A DNA stretch of 22,094 nucleotides. It comes from Alectryocaccomicrobium faecavium. Lineage in GTDB: Bacteria; Bacillota; Clostridia; Christensenellales; Aristaeellaceae. Position 1 is the first letter of the stretch. Each line of letters opens with the position of its first letter. A program made the position numbers and the translations under genes. Shown here one piece after another: positions 1-8,536 of this stretch. A model generated the notes under the pieces. That model had not been told where the DNA came from. It ran no database searches and was given only the letters and a program-made list of their open reading frames with translations. The stretch is from NCBI GenBank assembly GCA_018713425.1, contig DVOT01000028.1, forward strand, positions 1 to 22,094. Reading direction: 5' to 3'.

Positions 1-12
1 GGGGAGGAATCT

Positions 13-2205
13 GTGCGCAAGACGATTTTGCTATCTGGCATGCTAATGCGATCGCTCATCCGGCGGCCCAAATGGCTAATATGCCTGGCTGCGTGCGCCG
101 CCATCGTGCTGGCGTGCTATTGGGGAAAACACATCACCGAACCCGCGCTTGCCGTGCATATGACGGCGTACGGCCAACTGTTGCTCACACTCGTGCTGCT
201 GCTCTTTGGCCTGCAGATAGAAAGCGAGCCTGGCCGTATATCCCTCACGGAGACAATCAGCGCGTATTCCCGCCGGACGCACACCTTTTTGCTGTGCAAA
301 TGGCTGACGGTGATGCTGGTTAGCCTGTTGCTCACAGCGCTGTTTGCCGGGTTTGCATATTTCGGCACATTGATGCAGACGAACGCGCCCTGGACGAAGC
401 AGGTCCTTTTGCACATTGTGCTGCTATATTTTCTGCCGCTGTGCATTTCGGGCAGCGCAGGCATTCTGTTTGCGCGGATCTTTCCCAGCCGCAACGCCTA
501 CTTTTTCGCCTTTCTATTCTGGTTTTGCACATCTTCCCTCATGGCCGACTATGCCGAAACCTTCGCGGCGCTGGGCTTGTCTGGCGGCACAATGGCGCAG
601 GCCATGCTCAACCTGGGTGTCGCCAACATGCGGCAGATCAGCGGTGCGGTGATGGCGCAGCCCGTGGAATTGCCCCGCTTCGTGGTGCGCATTGCCATGC
701 TACTTGCCATTTGCGCGCTGTGCGTGGGCTGTGGCAACTTTCGCCGCCAAGACATCAGCCGCTGGAAGGGCAGGCTATATTTGGGCGCTTCCCTTGCATT
801 TTGCGCCGCGCTATGCGTTCTGTGCGTAGCGCGCTATGGCACATTTTTTAGCCGCTTTGCCGATCCCGCCGCGCGGCAGGCATATGCCATGGAAAAATTT
901 GAACAATATCAACCTGGGCAATCGGTGAGCCTGAACGCGTTCCCCACGGAGAAGCGGCTCGCGCTGGAAGAGGCGGAAATTGATTTTCACGCGTCCACCC
1001 AGGGCATTTCTGTGCGCGTGGAGTACGCCGCGCGGGCTACACAAGCGATAGAAGCGCAATCTTTTACGCTATACTCGGATTTGCAAGTGGACGGCGTGTG
1101 GGTGGACGGTATCGCCGCGCCGTTTGAGCGCTCGCATGATGGCTTGCTGGTGCGTTTCCCGCAGCCCAAAGCGCAAGGAGAGAACCTGACAATTTGCTTT
1201 AACTACCACGGCTACAGCCTGCCCCTTTATCCTGCCAATGAAACCACCGTGCAATTGCACCGCTCCTTCCCCTGGCTGCCATGGCCGGGCCTGCGAAACG
1301 CGCTGCAATATGAAAATTTCTATGGCTACGAGCAAACGGAAGCATTTTTCGCCGAGCCCTGGCAGCGTGCCGATTCCGTGCACTATACGCTCTACTACCA
1401 TGGGCCGGATGATTTATACACCAACTTGCGCAGCGAAGGCGAAAATGTGTATACCGGGACTTGCACTGGGGGCGTATCGCTCTATTCCGGCATGGTGCGC
1501 AGCACGCAACGGGGTGTGGAGGTCTACGTGCCTGCCAGCCAATATACCTTTGCTGCCGGGGCCGCAGACGCCGTGCTGGATTCCTTTGCACCCATTGCGG
1601 ACCTCTGCCAATGGTTGGGCGCGGCGCGCATGCCCGAACCCGTGCGCACGGTATGCGTGCTGGAAATGGACGCGCCCATTATCCTCGGCTATCCTTTCTC
1701 CACATGTAGTGAAATCTATTCTTGGGGCGATAACTGGGAAATCTGGCAAAGCAGCGGCTCAAGCGCCATCGCCATGCGGAGGCTCTACGGAACGGACGCC
1801 AGCGCCTATCAACAATCGCCAGATGGTACGGGCGCGGCGGTAGCCTTTGTCGTTTCGCCCGGCAGCGGTTATCCCGCGGACGCGCCGCATTCCTCCACAG
1901 TGAGTTTTGCCTGCTGGCTGTATTCGTATTTGCGGCTGCGCAGCGAAGCGGAACCGGATTGTGAAATATACCTTTCCGCCATCTATGACAGGTGCACGGG
2001 GCAAGGCGTAGATTATATTGCCGGGGAAAAGGTGCCGGAAATGCCAGCATCAGAGGGAGCGTATGCGCGCATAGAAGAAATCGTGCAGGCCATGGCGAAA
2101 GGTACGGATTTCGATAGTGCGTTTCGCGCGCTGTACCAGCGCCTGCTGCAAGAAGAACGCATCTCACCGGACGAAATGATCGCCACCCTATATGATGCAA
2201 TATAA
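13..2205 (+). CDS. ABC-2 type permease with large extracytoplasmic M1-peptidase-like domain
   Basis: Predicted membrane component of an ABC exporter, 730 aa. GTG start at 13, placed by the GGGGAGG ribosome site at 1-7. The N-terminal 275 residues hold about seven hydrophobic segments (near 21-37, 52-68, 93-118, 131-154, 161-176, 223-241, 255-274). The remaining ~450 residues are soluble and presumably outside the membrane. That part resembles the beta-rich N-terminal 'saddle' of M1 aminopeptidases (strand-rich stretch near 305-395 and an FPWLPWPG motif near 418). However, no HExxH zinc motif follows, so catalysis is unlikely. ABC permeases fused to M1-like domains are a known architecture; this looks like a non-catalytic version. 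The ATPase gene starts 18 bp downstream and a second permease follows, so the three form one operon that probably begins before the window. Substrate unknown. Confidence 0.75.
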   Translation: MRKTILLSGMLMRSLIRRPKWLICLAACAAIVLACYWGKHITEPALAVHMTAYGQLLLTLVLLLFGLQIESEPGRISLTETISAYSRRTHTFLLCKWLTVMLVSLLLTALFAGFAYFGTLMQTNAPWTKQVLLHIVLLYFLPLCISGSAGILFARIFPSRNAYFFAFLFWFCTSSLMADYAETFAALGLSGGTMAQAMLNLGVANMRQISGAVMAQPVELPRFVVRIAMLLAICALCVGCGNFRRQDISRWKGRLYLGASLAFCAALCVLCVARYGTFFSRFADPAARQAYAMEKFEQYQPGQSVSLNAFPTEKRLALEEAEIDFHASTQGISVRVEYAARATQAIEAQSFTLYSDLQVDGVWVDGIAAPFERSHDGLLVRFPQPKAQGENLTICFNYHGYSLPLYPANETTVQLHRSFPWLPWPGLRNALQYENFYGYEQTEAFFAEPWQRADSVHYTLYYHGPDDLYTNLRSEGENVYTGTCTGGVSLYSGMVRSTQRGVEVYVPASQYTFAAGAADAVLDSFAPIADLCQWLGAARMPEPVRTVCVLEMDAPIILGYPFSTCSEIYSWGDNWEIWQSSGSSAIAMRRLYGTDASAYQQSPDGTGAAVAFVVSPGSGYPADAPHSSTVSFACWLYSYLRLRSEAEPDCEIYLSAIYDRCTGQGVDYIAGEKVPEMPASEGAYARIEEIVQAMAKGTDFDSAFRALYQRLLQEERISPDEMIATLYDAI

Positions 2206-2223
2206 CGGAAAGGAAGGGCTGCC

Positions 2224-3102
2224 ATGAATCTGGTTATAATGGGCTTGAAAAAGCGGTATCGATCCAATATCGCCTTAAATGGCATCAATATGGAAATCCA
2301 CCCAGGTATCCATGGCTTGCTGGGCTCGAACGGCGCAGGCAAGACCACGTTGCTGCGCATCCTGGCAACCATACTGCGCAGCGACAGTGGCGAAATCCAC
2401 TGGGGCGAAACCCTGGACTGGAAACGGCCCACAGCCGTAAAAAAGGCGCTCGGCTATTTGCCGCAACAGTTCGGCATGTATCCATATCTCTCCGTGCGGG
2501 AAGCGTTGCGGTGCGTGGCGCTGCTGAAGGGCCTTCCACAGCAGCGCGAACGGGAACAAATTGACCTTGCGTTGGAACGCACGCATTTGGCAGATTTCCA
2601 GGCGCGCAAGGTTGCCCACCTTTCCGGCGGCATGCTGCGCCGCTTGGGCATTGCACAGGCCATCCTGGGCGAGCCAGATCTGCTCCTGCTGGACGAACCG
2701 TCTGTGGGATTGGATCCGGAAGAGCGCATCCACCTGCGCAAAATCATCCGCGAATACGCTTCCAGCAGCCGCATTGTTCTCCTATCCAGCCATATCGTGG
2801 GCGATATTGAAAGCCTATGCGATTCTCTCACCATCCTGTGCGGAGGGAATGTGCTCTTCAGCGGCGGCACGCAGGAGGCGACATTGCTGGCGGATGGCTG
2901 GGTACGCGAAGCTGCGGTGGAAAAATCCGCGCTGGACGATTGGGAACGGCGTTACACGGTTGTCAATTTCCTACCAGGCGAATCCAGCTATACCGTGCGC
3001 TATTTGGACCGCGAAAAACGGGCGACAGGCGAAACCGTGCCCACGCTGGAGGACAGCTACGCGCTCCTCGTGCGGGCCTATAAGGAGCGTGAACGGTTGT
3101 GA
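2224..3102 (+). CDS. ABC transporter ATP-binding protein
   Basis: Cytoplasmic ATPase subunit, 292 aa, powering the permeases encoded on either side. All nucleotide-binding motifs are present in order: Walker A GSNGAGKTT (34-42), Q-loop (Q81/Q82), signature LSGGM (133-137), Walker B LLLLDEP (153-159) and the switch histidine H190. The ~90 residues after the ATPase core are an accessory C-terminal tail usual in ABC-2 ATPases of the CcmA/drug-export type. The ATG at 2224 follows an AAGGAAGGG ribosome site in the 18-bp gap after the large permease gene, which indicates co-transcription. The 3' end overlaps the next gene by 4 bp (GTGA), a sign of translational coupling. Substrate cannot be told from the ATPase. 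Confidence 0.92.
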   Translation: MNLVIMGLKKRYRSNIALNGINMEIHPGIHGLLGSNGAGKTTLLRILATILRSDSGEIHWGETLDWKRPTAVKKALGYLPQQFGMYPYLSVREALRCVALLKGLPQQREREQIDLALERTHLADFQARKVAHLSGGMLRRLGIAQAILGEPDLLLLDEPSVGLDPEERIHLRKIIREYASSSRIVLLSSHIVGDIESLCDSLTILCGGNVLFSGGTQEATLLADGWVREAAVEKSALDDWERRYTVVNFLPGESSYTVRYLDREKRATGETVPTLEDSYALLVRAYKERERL

Positions 3103-3746
3103 GACGCATCCTTCGAGAAATATCCTACGATTTACGCGAACCGGGCACGCACATGCTGGCCATCCCAGTCATCGCGCTGCTCTTCGTGCTGCTGACGCTT
3201 TTCGTGCAGGCCCGTTTTTCCGCAATGGAGCGGCAAAATACCTTCACCCTCTTCGCATTGGAATTGCTGTTTCCCTTTCTGGGTGGCTATGCGGCCATTG
3301 CACTCATGCGCGGGATCTTCGATGCCGAAGGGGGCGAAACGCTCTTTACCTATGGCAAATCGTTCTTCTATTGGGGCTGGATCCGGCAGATGCGCTTTTT
3401 CGCACTGTATGCAATCCTAGTCGCGGCGGTGAGCGTTTGCACGGCGGCCATTTTGCACGGCTCCATCATGGATATTTTCACTGTAACCCTTGCACAATGT
3501 TTCGCTGTGATGGGTGTGGCGTTTTTCGGCGTATGTGTCAGCAAGCGAACGGATGGGGGGTTAATCGTGCTCGCGGCTTTTGTGGGGATACAATTGATCC
3601 TCGGAAGAGAGTATCCCGTGCTGAACTGGATTTACAATTTTTCGGGCTACGCGGTGAATCCCATGCAAAAAAGCAATATCCTCTCCGCCTGCGCGCTGAT
3701 CGGCCTAGCAAGCTGGTCGTTGGGGCAGTTGTGGGTGCGGCCCTAA
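3099..3746 (+). CDS. ABC transporter permease, small membrane subunit
   Basis: Integral membrane protein of 215 aa with about six hydrophobic segments (near 18-36, 52-70, 98-120, 125-148, 153-168, 195-210). The GTG start at 3099 overlaps the TGA stop of the ATPase gene, so it is translated by coupling. It has no recognisable enzymatic motif. Its position right after the ATPase and its size fit the second, half-size ABC-2 permease of an exporter whose first permease is the 730-residue protein upstream. No U-tract terminator is visible after the stop; the next promoter lies at 3835. Family assignment rests on topology and context more than on residues. Confidence 0.75.
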   Translation: MRRILREISYDLREPGTHMLAIPVIALLFVLLTLFVQARFSAMERQNTFTLFALELLFPFLGGYAAIALMRGIFDAEGGETLFTYGKSFFYWGWIRQMRFFALYAILVAAVSVCTAAILHGSIMDIFTVTLAQCFAVMGVAFFGVCVSKRTDGGLIVLAAFVGIQLILGREYPVLNWIYNFSGYAVNPMQKSNILSACALIGLASWSLGQLWVRP

Positions 3747-3834
3747 CGCCATTTGCAAAATTCGCGCTCGATTTGCGTCCGGCTTGCATCTCGCGCCATC
3801 GCTAGCGAAATTTGCGCATTTCCAGGGCAAACGC

Positions 3835-3863
3835 TTGACATCCAGGAAGAACCATGCTATGAT
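3835..3863 (+). promoter_or_regulatory. Sigma-A promoter of the structured RNA / ABC exporter pair
   Basis: Near-perfect vegetative promoter: TTGACA (3835-3840), 17-bp spacer, TATGAT (3858-3863). Expected transcription start is near 3870. It is the only convincing promoter between the upstream operon and the ABC exporter genes at 4165. Confidence 0.85.
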
Positions 3864-3869
3864 ACATTT

Positions 3870-4141
3870 GGTGATGAAAATGCTTCTTTTTTTCCGGCAA
3901 ACGCTCTGCTCCACGCATGCAAGAAAGATGGGACATTGTGTGGAGCCAAATGCGCGGGCATAGCGCCCGTTTCCCATCGGCCATAAGCGGCGCTTTGGCG
4001 CTGGCGGTGTTTGCCGTTGGCGCGAAGGGTTTTCGCGCCGTTTCCTCCTGCTCCACGGCCAAAGGCGCGTGGTGCGGTTGGCGTGCCGATGGATAGAAAA
4101 TTGCGATGGAGCCTCCGGCAGTGTGCTGTCGGGGGCTTTTT
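3870..4141 (+). ncRNA. Structured leader RNA or small RNA of unknown family
   Basis: About 270 nt lie between a consensus promoter and an intrinsic terminator, with no credible coding sequence. Pairings seen by eye: a closing helix of 3896-3904 with 4081-4087 and 3908-3916 with 4067-4075; a hairpin 4019-4039; a small hairpin CGGGC/GCCCG at 3955-3969. Several are mutually exclusive. CTCCACGCA (3909-3917) can pair locally with 3937-3945 instead of joining the closing helix. TCCCATC (3972-3978) can pair with GATGGGA (3927-3933), giving a pseudoknot with the local hairpin, or, as CCATCGGC (3974-3981), with GCCGATGG (4085-4092). The terminator sits 24 nt before the first ABC gene, which suggests a terminator-controlling leader; an independent small RNA with read-through is the alternative. 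I found no T-box, SRP, RNase P, tmRNA or familiar riboswitch signature. Confidence 0.6.
4111..4141 (+). terminator. Intrinsic terminator / attenuator before ABC exporter genes
   Basis: An 11-bp stem pairs 4111-4121 with 4126-4136 (two G-U pairs) around a TGTG loop and is followed by five T residues. It ends only 10 bp before the ribosome site of the first exporter gene, as attenuators do. Confidence 0.85.
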
Positions 4142-4164
4142 CTATGCCATGGAGGATAAAGCAC

Positions 4165-5922
4165 ATGTGGAAATGCCAAATTTTTTTGCGCCTTGGTGGC
4201 AAAAACGCCGTAGCGCGCGTGGCCGCGCAGGCCGCTGTGTACAGCCTGAGCTATTGCTATGGCGCGTTTTATACGATTGTTCTGTTTCGGCAACTGGTGA
4301 ACGCCATCCAGGCGCGCGCTTCCTTTGAAAGCGTGCTGGGCCTGCTGGCGGTGTTTTGCGCGATGGGCGTTGCGAATACCCTTCTTAAAGGCTGGTACGA
4401 GCACCGGTTCGTGCCGCGCAGCGACTGCGCCCTTGAGCAGGCGCTGGCGGCCTCGGTATACCAAAAAGCGGCCAGAGCGGATCTCGCCTGCTTTGAGGAT
4501 AGCGATTATTACGACCGCATGGGCCGCGCCGCGGCAACCGCGCGCGAAAGCGCCCTAGCGGCGCTGGACGCCATGAGCGATCTGCTCGCCACGGCATGTA
4601 TCCTCGTTGCCAACGCGCTCTACGTCGTTTGGGTGGATGGAACGCTCCTTCCGCTCATCGCGCTGCCCGCTGCGTTGGCGCTACATTGGCAGCGCAAAAA
4701 GGGCGCGCTGGAAGGGCGCATGGAAGAAGCGTGCGAACCATACCGGCGGCGCACGGCGTATGCGCGGCGCGTTTTACTGCTGAAGGAATACGCGCAGGAA
4801 ATCCGCCTCACCGGCGCGGGCAAAATCGCCGCGGCGCGCTTTCGGGAAGGGTGCGCTGGACTGATGCGCGTGGCCCGGGAACGCGGCTGGCGCATTGCCC
4901 TCTATGAAATCGGCGCGGAATTTTTGCTGCGCGTGGTGCTGTATGCGGGCCTGTATGGCTACGCGGCCTGGCGCTATCTTGCGTGCGCCGCGTTTACGCT
5001 GGGCGATTTCGCGGCGATTTCCGGCGCGATCAACAATGTGATCTGGTTTGTGGAAAAAAGCGGGGAACACATCGCCACCTTGCGCAAGCAGGCGCACGCC
5101 GCCGGGCAATTGGACGCGTTTATGCGCGAGGAAATCCGTGTGCGCGGCGGCAGCGAGCCCTGCGCCTTTCAAAACGAAATCGCGCTAAAGGATATACGGT
5201 TCTCCTATCCCGGCGCAAAGCGCGCCGCGCTCACGGGCGTTTCGCTCACGCTCCACCGGGGAGAAAGCATCGCGCTGGTGGGCGAAAACGGCGCGGGCAA
5301 AACCACGCTCGTAAAGCTGCTTCTGCGGCTGTACGATCCAGAGGCGGGCGAGATTCTCCTGGATGGAAGGCCCTATCGCGCCTACCAGCTCGATTCCCTG
5401 CGCGCGCAATTCGCCGTGGCGTTTCAGGATTCGCGCCTGTATCCCTTCAGCGTTTCCGAAAATGTGCGTGTGGGCCGCGTCGAAAGCGAAGAAGCCGTGC
5501 GCGAAGCGCTGAATCGCGCGGGGCTTGCGGGGCTCGCGCCATCGCGCGCGGTTACGCGGGAATTCGACGCGGACGGCTGGAACCCCTCCGGCGGCCAGGC
5601 GCAGCGCCTGTTTGCGGCGCGGGTTTTTGCCTCCGGCGCGCCCATCGCAATTTTGGATGAACCCAGCGCCATGCTCGATCCGCTGGCGGAAGAAGCGCTG
5701 TTTGCGGCCCTCCGGGAAGGCAGCCGCGGGCGCACTGCCATCTTCATTTCCCACCGGTTGACCAGCGTTAAATGGGTGGACCGCGTGGTGATGATGCAAA
5801 ATGGCGCCATCGTCGAACAGGGCACGCACGAAGAACTGCTCGCGCGCGGCGGCGCGTATGCCCGGCTCTTTTTTGCCCAGGCAGAACGATACCGAAAGGA
5901 GGGCGCGCCTCATGAAACTTAA
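4165..5922 (+). CDS. ABC exporter half-transporter A (membrane domain + ATPase)
   Basis: Fused permease-ATPase of 585 aa, one half of a probable heterodimeric exporter in the cytoplasmic membrane. The ATG at 4165 is chosen because GGAGG (4151-4155) lies 9 bp upstream; a longer reading frame starting at 4069 would run through the terminator hairpin. The N-terminal ~320 residues form the helical membrane domain. The ATPase domain follows, with Walker A GENGAGKT (373-380), Q421, signature NPSGGQ (473-478), Walker B IAILDEP (494-500) and H530. The signature has Pro where Leu is usual, a mild deviation; the catalytic Glu499 is intact. The gene overlaps the next by 11 bp. Transcription seems to come from the promoter at 3835 through the structured leader. 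Substrate (peptide, lipid or drug) cannot be inferred. Confidence 0.9.
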   Translation: MWKCQIFLRLGGKNAVARVAAQAAVYSLSYCYGAFYTIVLFRQLVNAIQARASFESVLGLLAVFCAMGVANTLLKGWYEHRFVPRSDCALEQALAASVYQKAARADLACFEDSDYYDRMGRAAATARESALAALDAMSDLLATACILVANALYVVWVDGTLLPLIALPAALALHWQRKKGALEGRMEEACEPYRRRTAYARRVLLLKEYAQEIRLTGAGKIAAARFREGCAGLMRVARERGWRIALYEIGAEFLLRVVLYAGLYGYAAWRYLACAAFTLGDFAAISGAINNVIWFVEKSGEHIATLRKQAHAAGQLDAFMREEIRVRGGSEPCAFQNEIALKDIRFSYPGAKRAALTGVSLTLHRGESIALVGENGAGKTTLVKLLLRLYDPEAGEILLDGRPYRAYQLDSLRAQFAVAFQDSRLYPFSVSENVRVGRVESEEAVREALNRAGLAGLAPSRAVTREFDADGWNPSGGQAQRLFAARVFASGAPIAILDEPSAMLDPLAEEALFAALREGSRGRTAIFISHRLTSVKWVDRVVMMQNGAIVEQGTHEELLARGGAYARLFFAQAERYRKEGAPHET

Positions 5923-7690
5923 GGCCATCCTCGCAGACAACGCATATCTTTTGAAAATCGTATTCCGGCACGCGCGCGGCTACGCAGCGCTCACCGTATG
6001 CACGGCGATCCTGATCGCGGCGGACAATGTGGCGGCAAATGCGCTGATGCCCCGTTATCTTACGGACGCGCTCGCCCGCCGCGCTCCGCTGCGCGAAATT
6101 TGTTCCGTGCTGGCGCTGATGGCCGCGCTGCTGTGCGCGCGCTTTACCTTGCGCGCCTTGCAGGAAAAATGCCTGCGGCCGCGTGCGCTCGTGCGTCTGC
6201 ATGAAGCCGCGCTTCCGCCGCTGTATGAAAAAGCCGCCAGCGTGGACTTGGCCCATTACGACGATCCTCGCTTTGGCGACGCCTTTGTGCTGGCCGCGCG
6301 CGAAGCGGACGAGCGCGCCATGAAGGCATTCGATACGGCCGTGCGCCTGTTTTCCACATTGCTGATGACGGCGGGATACGCCGGCGCAATCGCGTCGCTC
6401 GAACCCTACGCCTTTTTGCCCGTCGCGCTCTATGTGGCGGTTTCCCTGCTCATCGACGCGCGTCGTGCCCGCATCGCACACGATTGCGACGCCGCGCTCA
6501 AGCCGCATGAACGGCGGCGTGAGAGCGCGCAACGCCTATTCACGCTCCCCGATTTCGCCAAGGAGCTGCGCGTTTCCCCCATTGCCGGGCCGGTATTTGC
6601 CATGCTCAACCGAGCGCTTACGGGCGCGCGCGATCAGCGGCTTGCCAGCGGACGACGCCTGCTGCGCCTGGGCTTGATCGACGAACTCGCCACGGAACAA
6701 CTGATCCTCAACGGCGGCGTGTACGGCTATCTGGCGTTTGCCGCGTTGGTGCGCCATTCCATCAGCGTGGGCGGCATGCTTTCGCTGGCGTTTGCCACGG
6801 AAAACACCATCTGGCGCATGCGCGATATCGCCGTCCTGCTGCCGGAAATGGCGTCGCACGCGCTGTATGCCCGGGATTTGCGCGCATTTTATGCAACGCA
6901 AAGCCATATAGCAAGCGGCGCACGCCTGCCACCCAGCCATGGCACGCTGGAATTGCAAAACGTAGGCTTTGCCTATGATTCAGGCGCTCCGGTGCTCAAG
7001 GGCGTGAACCTTACTCTGCGGCCGGGCGAAAAGCTGGCTCTGGTGGGCGAAAATGGCGCGGGAAAATCCACGATCGTGAAACTGCTCCTGCGACTGTACG
7101 AGCCGACCGAAGGCGCGATTCTGCTGGATGGCGTGCCCATCCGGGAATACGATTTGCCGCACTACCGCGCGATGTTCGCCACGGCCATGCAGGATTTTCA
7201 CATTTTTGCGGCGTCCCTCGCGGAAAATGTGGCGATGGACGTGGAAGTCGACGAAACGCGCGCAATGGCGGCGCTCCGCCGGGCCAATTTCCCGGATTCC
7301 GTGCCGCTCGCCGCGCAGATGACCCGGGAATTCGCTTCGCAGGGCATTGTACTCTCGGGCGGGCAGGCCCAGCGGCTCGCCACGGCGCGCGCACTGTACC
7401 ACGAGCTCCCCTTCCTGGTGCTGGATGAACCTTCCGCCGCTCTCGATCCGCTCGCCGAAGCGCGGTTTAACCGCACTCTCGCGGAAAATGCCGCAGGAAA
7501 AAGCACGCTGTTCATTTCGCACCGGCTGTCCACGGTCACGCTCGCAGACCGCATCTGCGTGCTGGAAGGCGGCCGCGTCGCGGAAGAAGGAACGCACGAA
7601 GCGCTCCTGCGCCAAAATGGCCTGTATGCCCGCATGTGGCGCGCGCAAGCTGGGGCGTATGCCAGGGAAGCCGCCGCTTCGCGGGCTTAA
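5912..7690 (+). CDS. ABC exporter half-transporter B (membrane domain + ATPase)
   Basis: Fused permease-ATPase of 592 aa, the likely dimer partner of the product of the preceding gene, with which it shares domain order and strong similarity in the ATPase part. The ATG at 5912 has AAAGGAGGG (5895-5903) at ideal distance, inside the end of the upstream gene (11-bp overlap). The membrane domain covers about residues 1-330. ATPase motifs: Walker A GENGAGKS (379-386), Q427, canonical signature LSGGQ (481-485), Walker B LVLDEP (502-507), H537. Both ATPase sites therefore look competent, with the partner's PSGGQ as the only oddity. No terminator dedicated to this gene is clear; the hairpin at 7711-7743 is better oriented for the opposite strand but may act on both. 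Confidence 0.9.
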   Translation: MKLKAILADNAYLLKIVFRHARGYAALTVCTAILIAADNVAANALMPRYLTDALARRAPLREICSVLALMAALLCARFTLRALQEKCLRPRALVRLHEAALPPLYEKAASVDLAHYDDPRFGDAFVLAAREADERAMKAFDTAVRLFSTLLMTAGYAGAIASLEPYAFLPVALYVAVSLLIDARRARIAHDCDAALKPHERRRESAQRLFTLPDFAKELRVSPIAGPVFAMLNRALTGARDQRLASGRRLLRLGLIDELATEQLILNGGVYGYLAFAALVRHSISVGGMLSLAFATENTIWRMRDIAVLLPEMASHALYARDLRAFYATQSHIASGARLPPSHGTLELQNVGFAYDSGAPVLKGVNLTLRPGEKLALVGENGAGKSTIVKLLLRLYEPTEGAILLDGVPIREYDLPHYRAMFATAMQDFHIFAASLAENVAMDVEVDETRAMAALRRANFPDSVPLAAQMTREFASQGIVLSGGQAQRLATARALYHELPFLVLDEPSAALDPLAEARFNRTLAENAAGKSTLFISHRLSTVTLADRICVLEGGRVAEEGTHEALLRQNGLYARMWRAQAGAYAREAAASRA

Positions 7691-7705
7691 TGGGCACGGG
7701 CTCGC

Positions 7706-7743
7706 AAAAACGGCGCAATGGCGTTTTTCGCGCCATTGCGCCG
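7706..7743 (-). terminator. Terminator of the secreted-protein gene (possibly bidirectional)
   Basis: A perfect 13-bp stem pairs 7711-7723 with 7731-7743 around a 7-nt loop. Read on the - strand it is followed by five T residues (7710-7706). It lies 63 bp past the stop of the - strand gene and 21 bp past the stop of the + strand exporter gene, so it may serve both. Confidence 0.8.
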
Positions 7744-7805
7744 TGACAATTTCGCGTCTTTGGCGCAGGGTTTCTGTGGATTTGCGGAACGCCGTTTTCT
7801 TCCCG

Positions 7806-8501
7806 TCAAAACCCCCTCGCTTCTTTCGCAAAGCTCCCATCCTCTTGCCGCACATAAAAAGTAGACGCAAAGGAATCCTTCCCCCAAAATGCCTCGATGT
7901 TTGCCAGCAAATATGCGGTTAGCACATCCACTTGCGAGGCGATAAGCGCCTGGGTTTTGGCAAAAACCGCTCCCGTTTCCTCGCGATATAGCGCTGTTAC
8001 GAGAATCGGTTCTTCCAATGTGGCAATCTGTATCGCATAGGCGAGGCGAAAATCCCACTCGCAGGGAAAGGCATCATACAGACTGTAAGCATCCATCAAG
8101 CCGCAGCACACTCCGCCGGTCTCCAGCTCCTGCGCGGCGCTCAACGGCGCCAGGCAAAGCGCCGGCCCCAACGCGCTAAAGTCCGCGCCGCTGATCTTGG
8201 CGCTCAAATTTTCCGCAGCCCAAAGCCTTTCTGGATCGCTCCCCACCAGCACCAGGCATTTTTCGGGCGCTTTTCGCAGCCCCTCGCGCAAAAAGTCGAT
8301 CAAAGCCGCTTCCCGGCCGCCAAATTCATCGGCCTCCGGAAACAGCGCCCTGGCATCTAGACCCTGGCCAACTGCGCTCAAATCCGCCCGCGCTTGCAGG
8401 GCATATTCCAAAATTTCGCTGGAAACGTCTCCCTCCGCGCAGGCGCAACAGGCGAAAAACCACCCAAGCGCCAGCACAAAAGCCGCCACTCTAAACCGCA
8501 T
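7806..8501 (-). CDS. Exported protein of unknown function
   Basis: I do not recognise this 231-aa protein. The start at 8501 is preferred because the GGAGG at 8509-8513 lies 7 nt from it; an in-frame ATG at 8507 would be only 1 nt away. The N-terminus is a typical export signal: MRFR, a hydrophobic core, then a Cys-rich end (ACCACAEG). Cleavage after ACA by signal peptidase I is plausible; a lipoprotein reading is weaker because the usual Leu at -3 of a lipobox is absent. The mature part is about 205 residues, acidic and Ala/Leu-rich, without internal membrane segments, and has a GVCCG pair of cysteines. The gene is monocistronic, with its own consensus promoter 36 bp upstream and a strong terminator. 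Function unknown; an envelope-associated role is inferred only from the signal peptide. Confidence 0.75.
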   Translation of the reverse strand: MRFRVAAFVLALGWFFACCACAEGDVSSEILEYALQARADLSAVGQGLDARALFPEADEFGGREAALIDFLREGLRKAPEKCLVLVGSDPERLWAAENLSAKISGADFSALGPALCLAPLSAAQELETGGVCCGLMDAYSLYDAFPCEWDFRLAYAIQIATLEEPILVTALYREETGAVFAKTQALIASQVDVLTAYLLANIEAFWGKDSFASTFYVRQEDGSFAKEARGF

Positions 8502-8536
8502 TGCCATCCCTCCCCTGCATCCTGTATCTTACCTGC

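Noticed and set aside
2561..3805. Open frame of 414 codons overlapping the ABC ATPase and permease in another frame
   Set aside because: The other two frames encode recognisable ABC subunits with proper ribosome sites; this frame has no motifs and a Trp/Cys/Arg-rich composition.
3870..4141. SRP RNA, 6S RNA, RNase P RNA or tmRNA in the structured leader
   Set aside because: Length fits clostridial SRP RNA and the long closing helix recalls 6S RNA, but the conserved SRP apical loop, RNase P core and tmRNA ends are absent, and a 6S-type simple rod does not fit the internal hairpins.
4069..4164. Upstream extension of the first exporter half (start at 4069)
   Set aside because: It would translate through the terminator hairpin and adds no family-like sequence; the ATG at 4165 has a proper GGAGG site.
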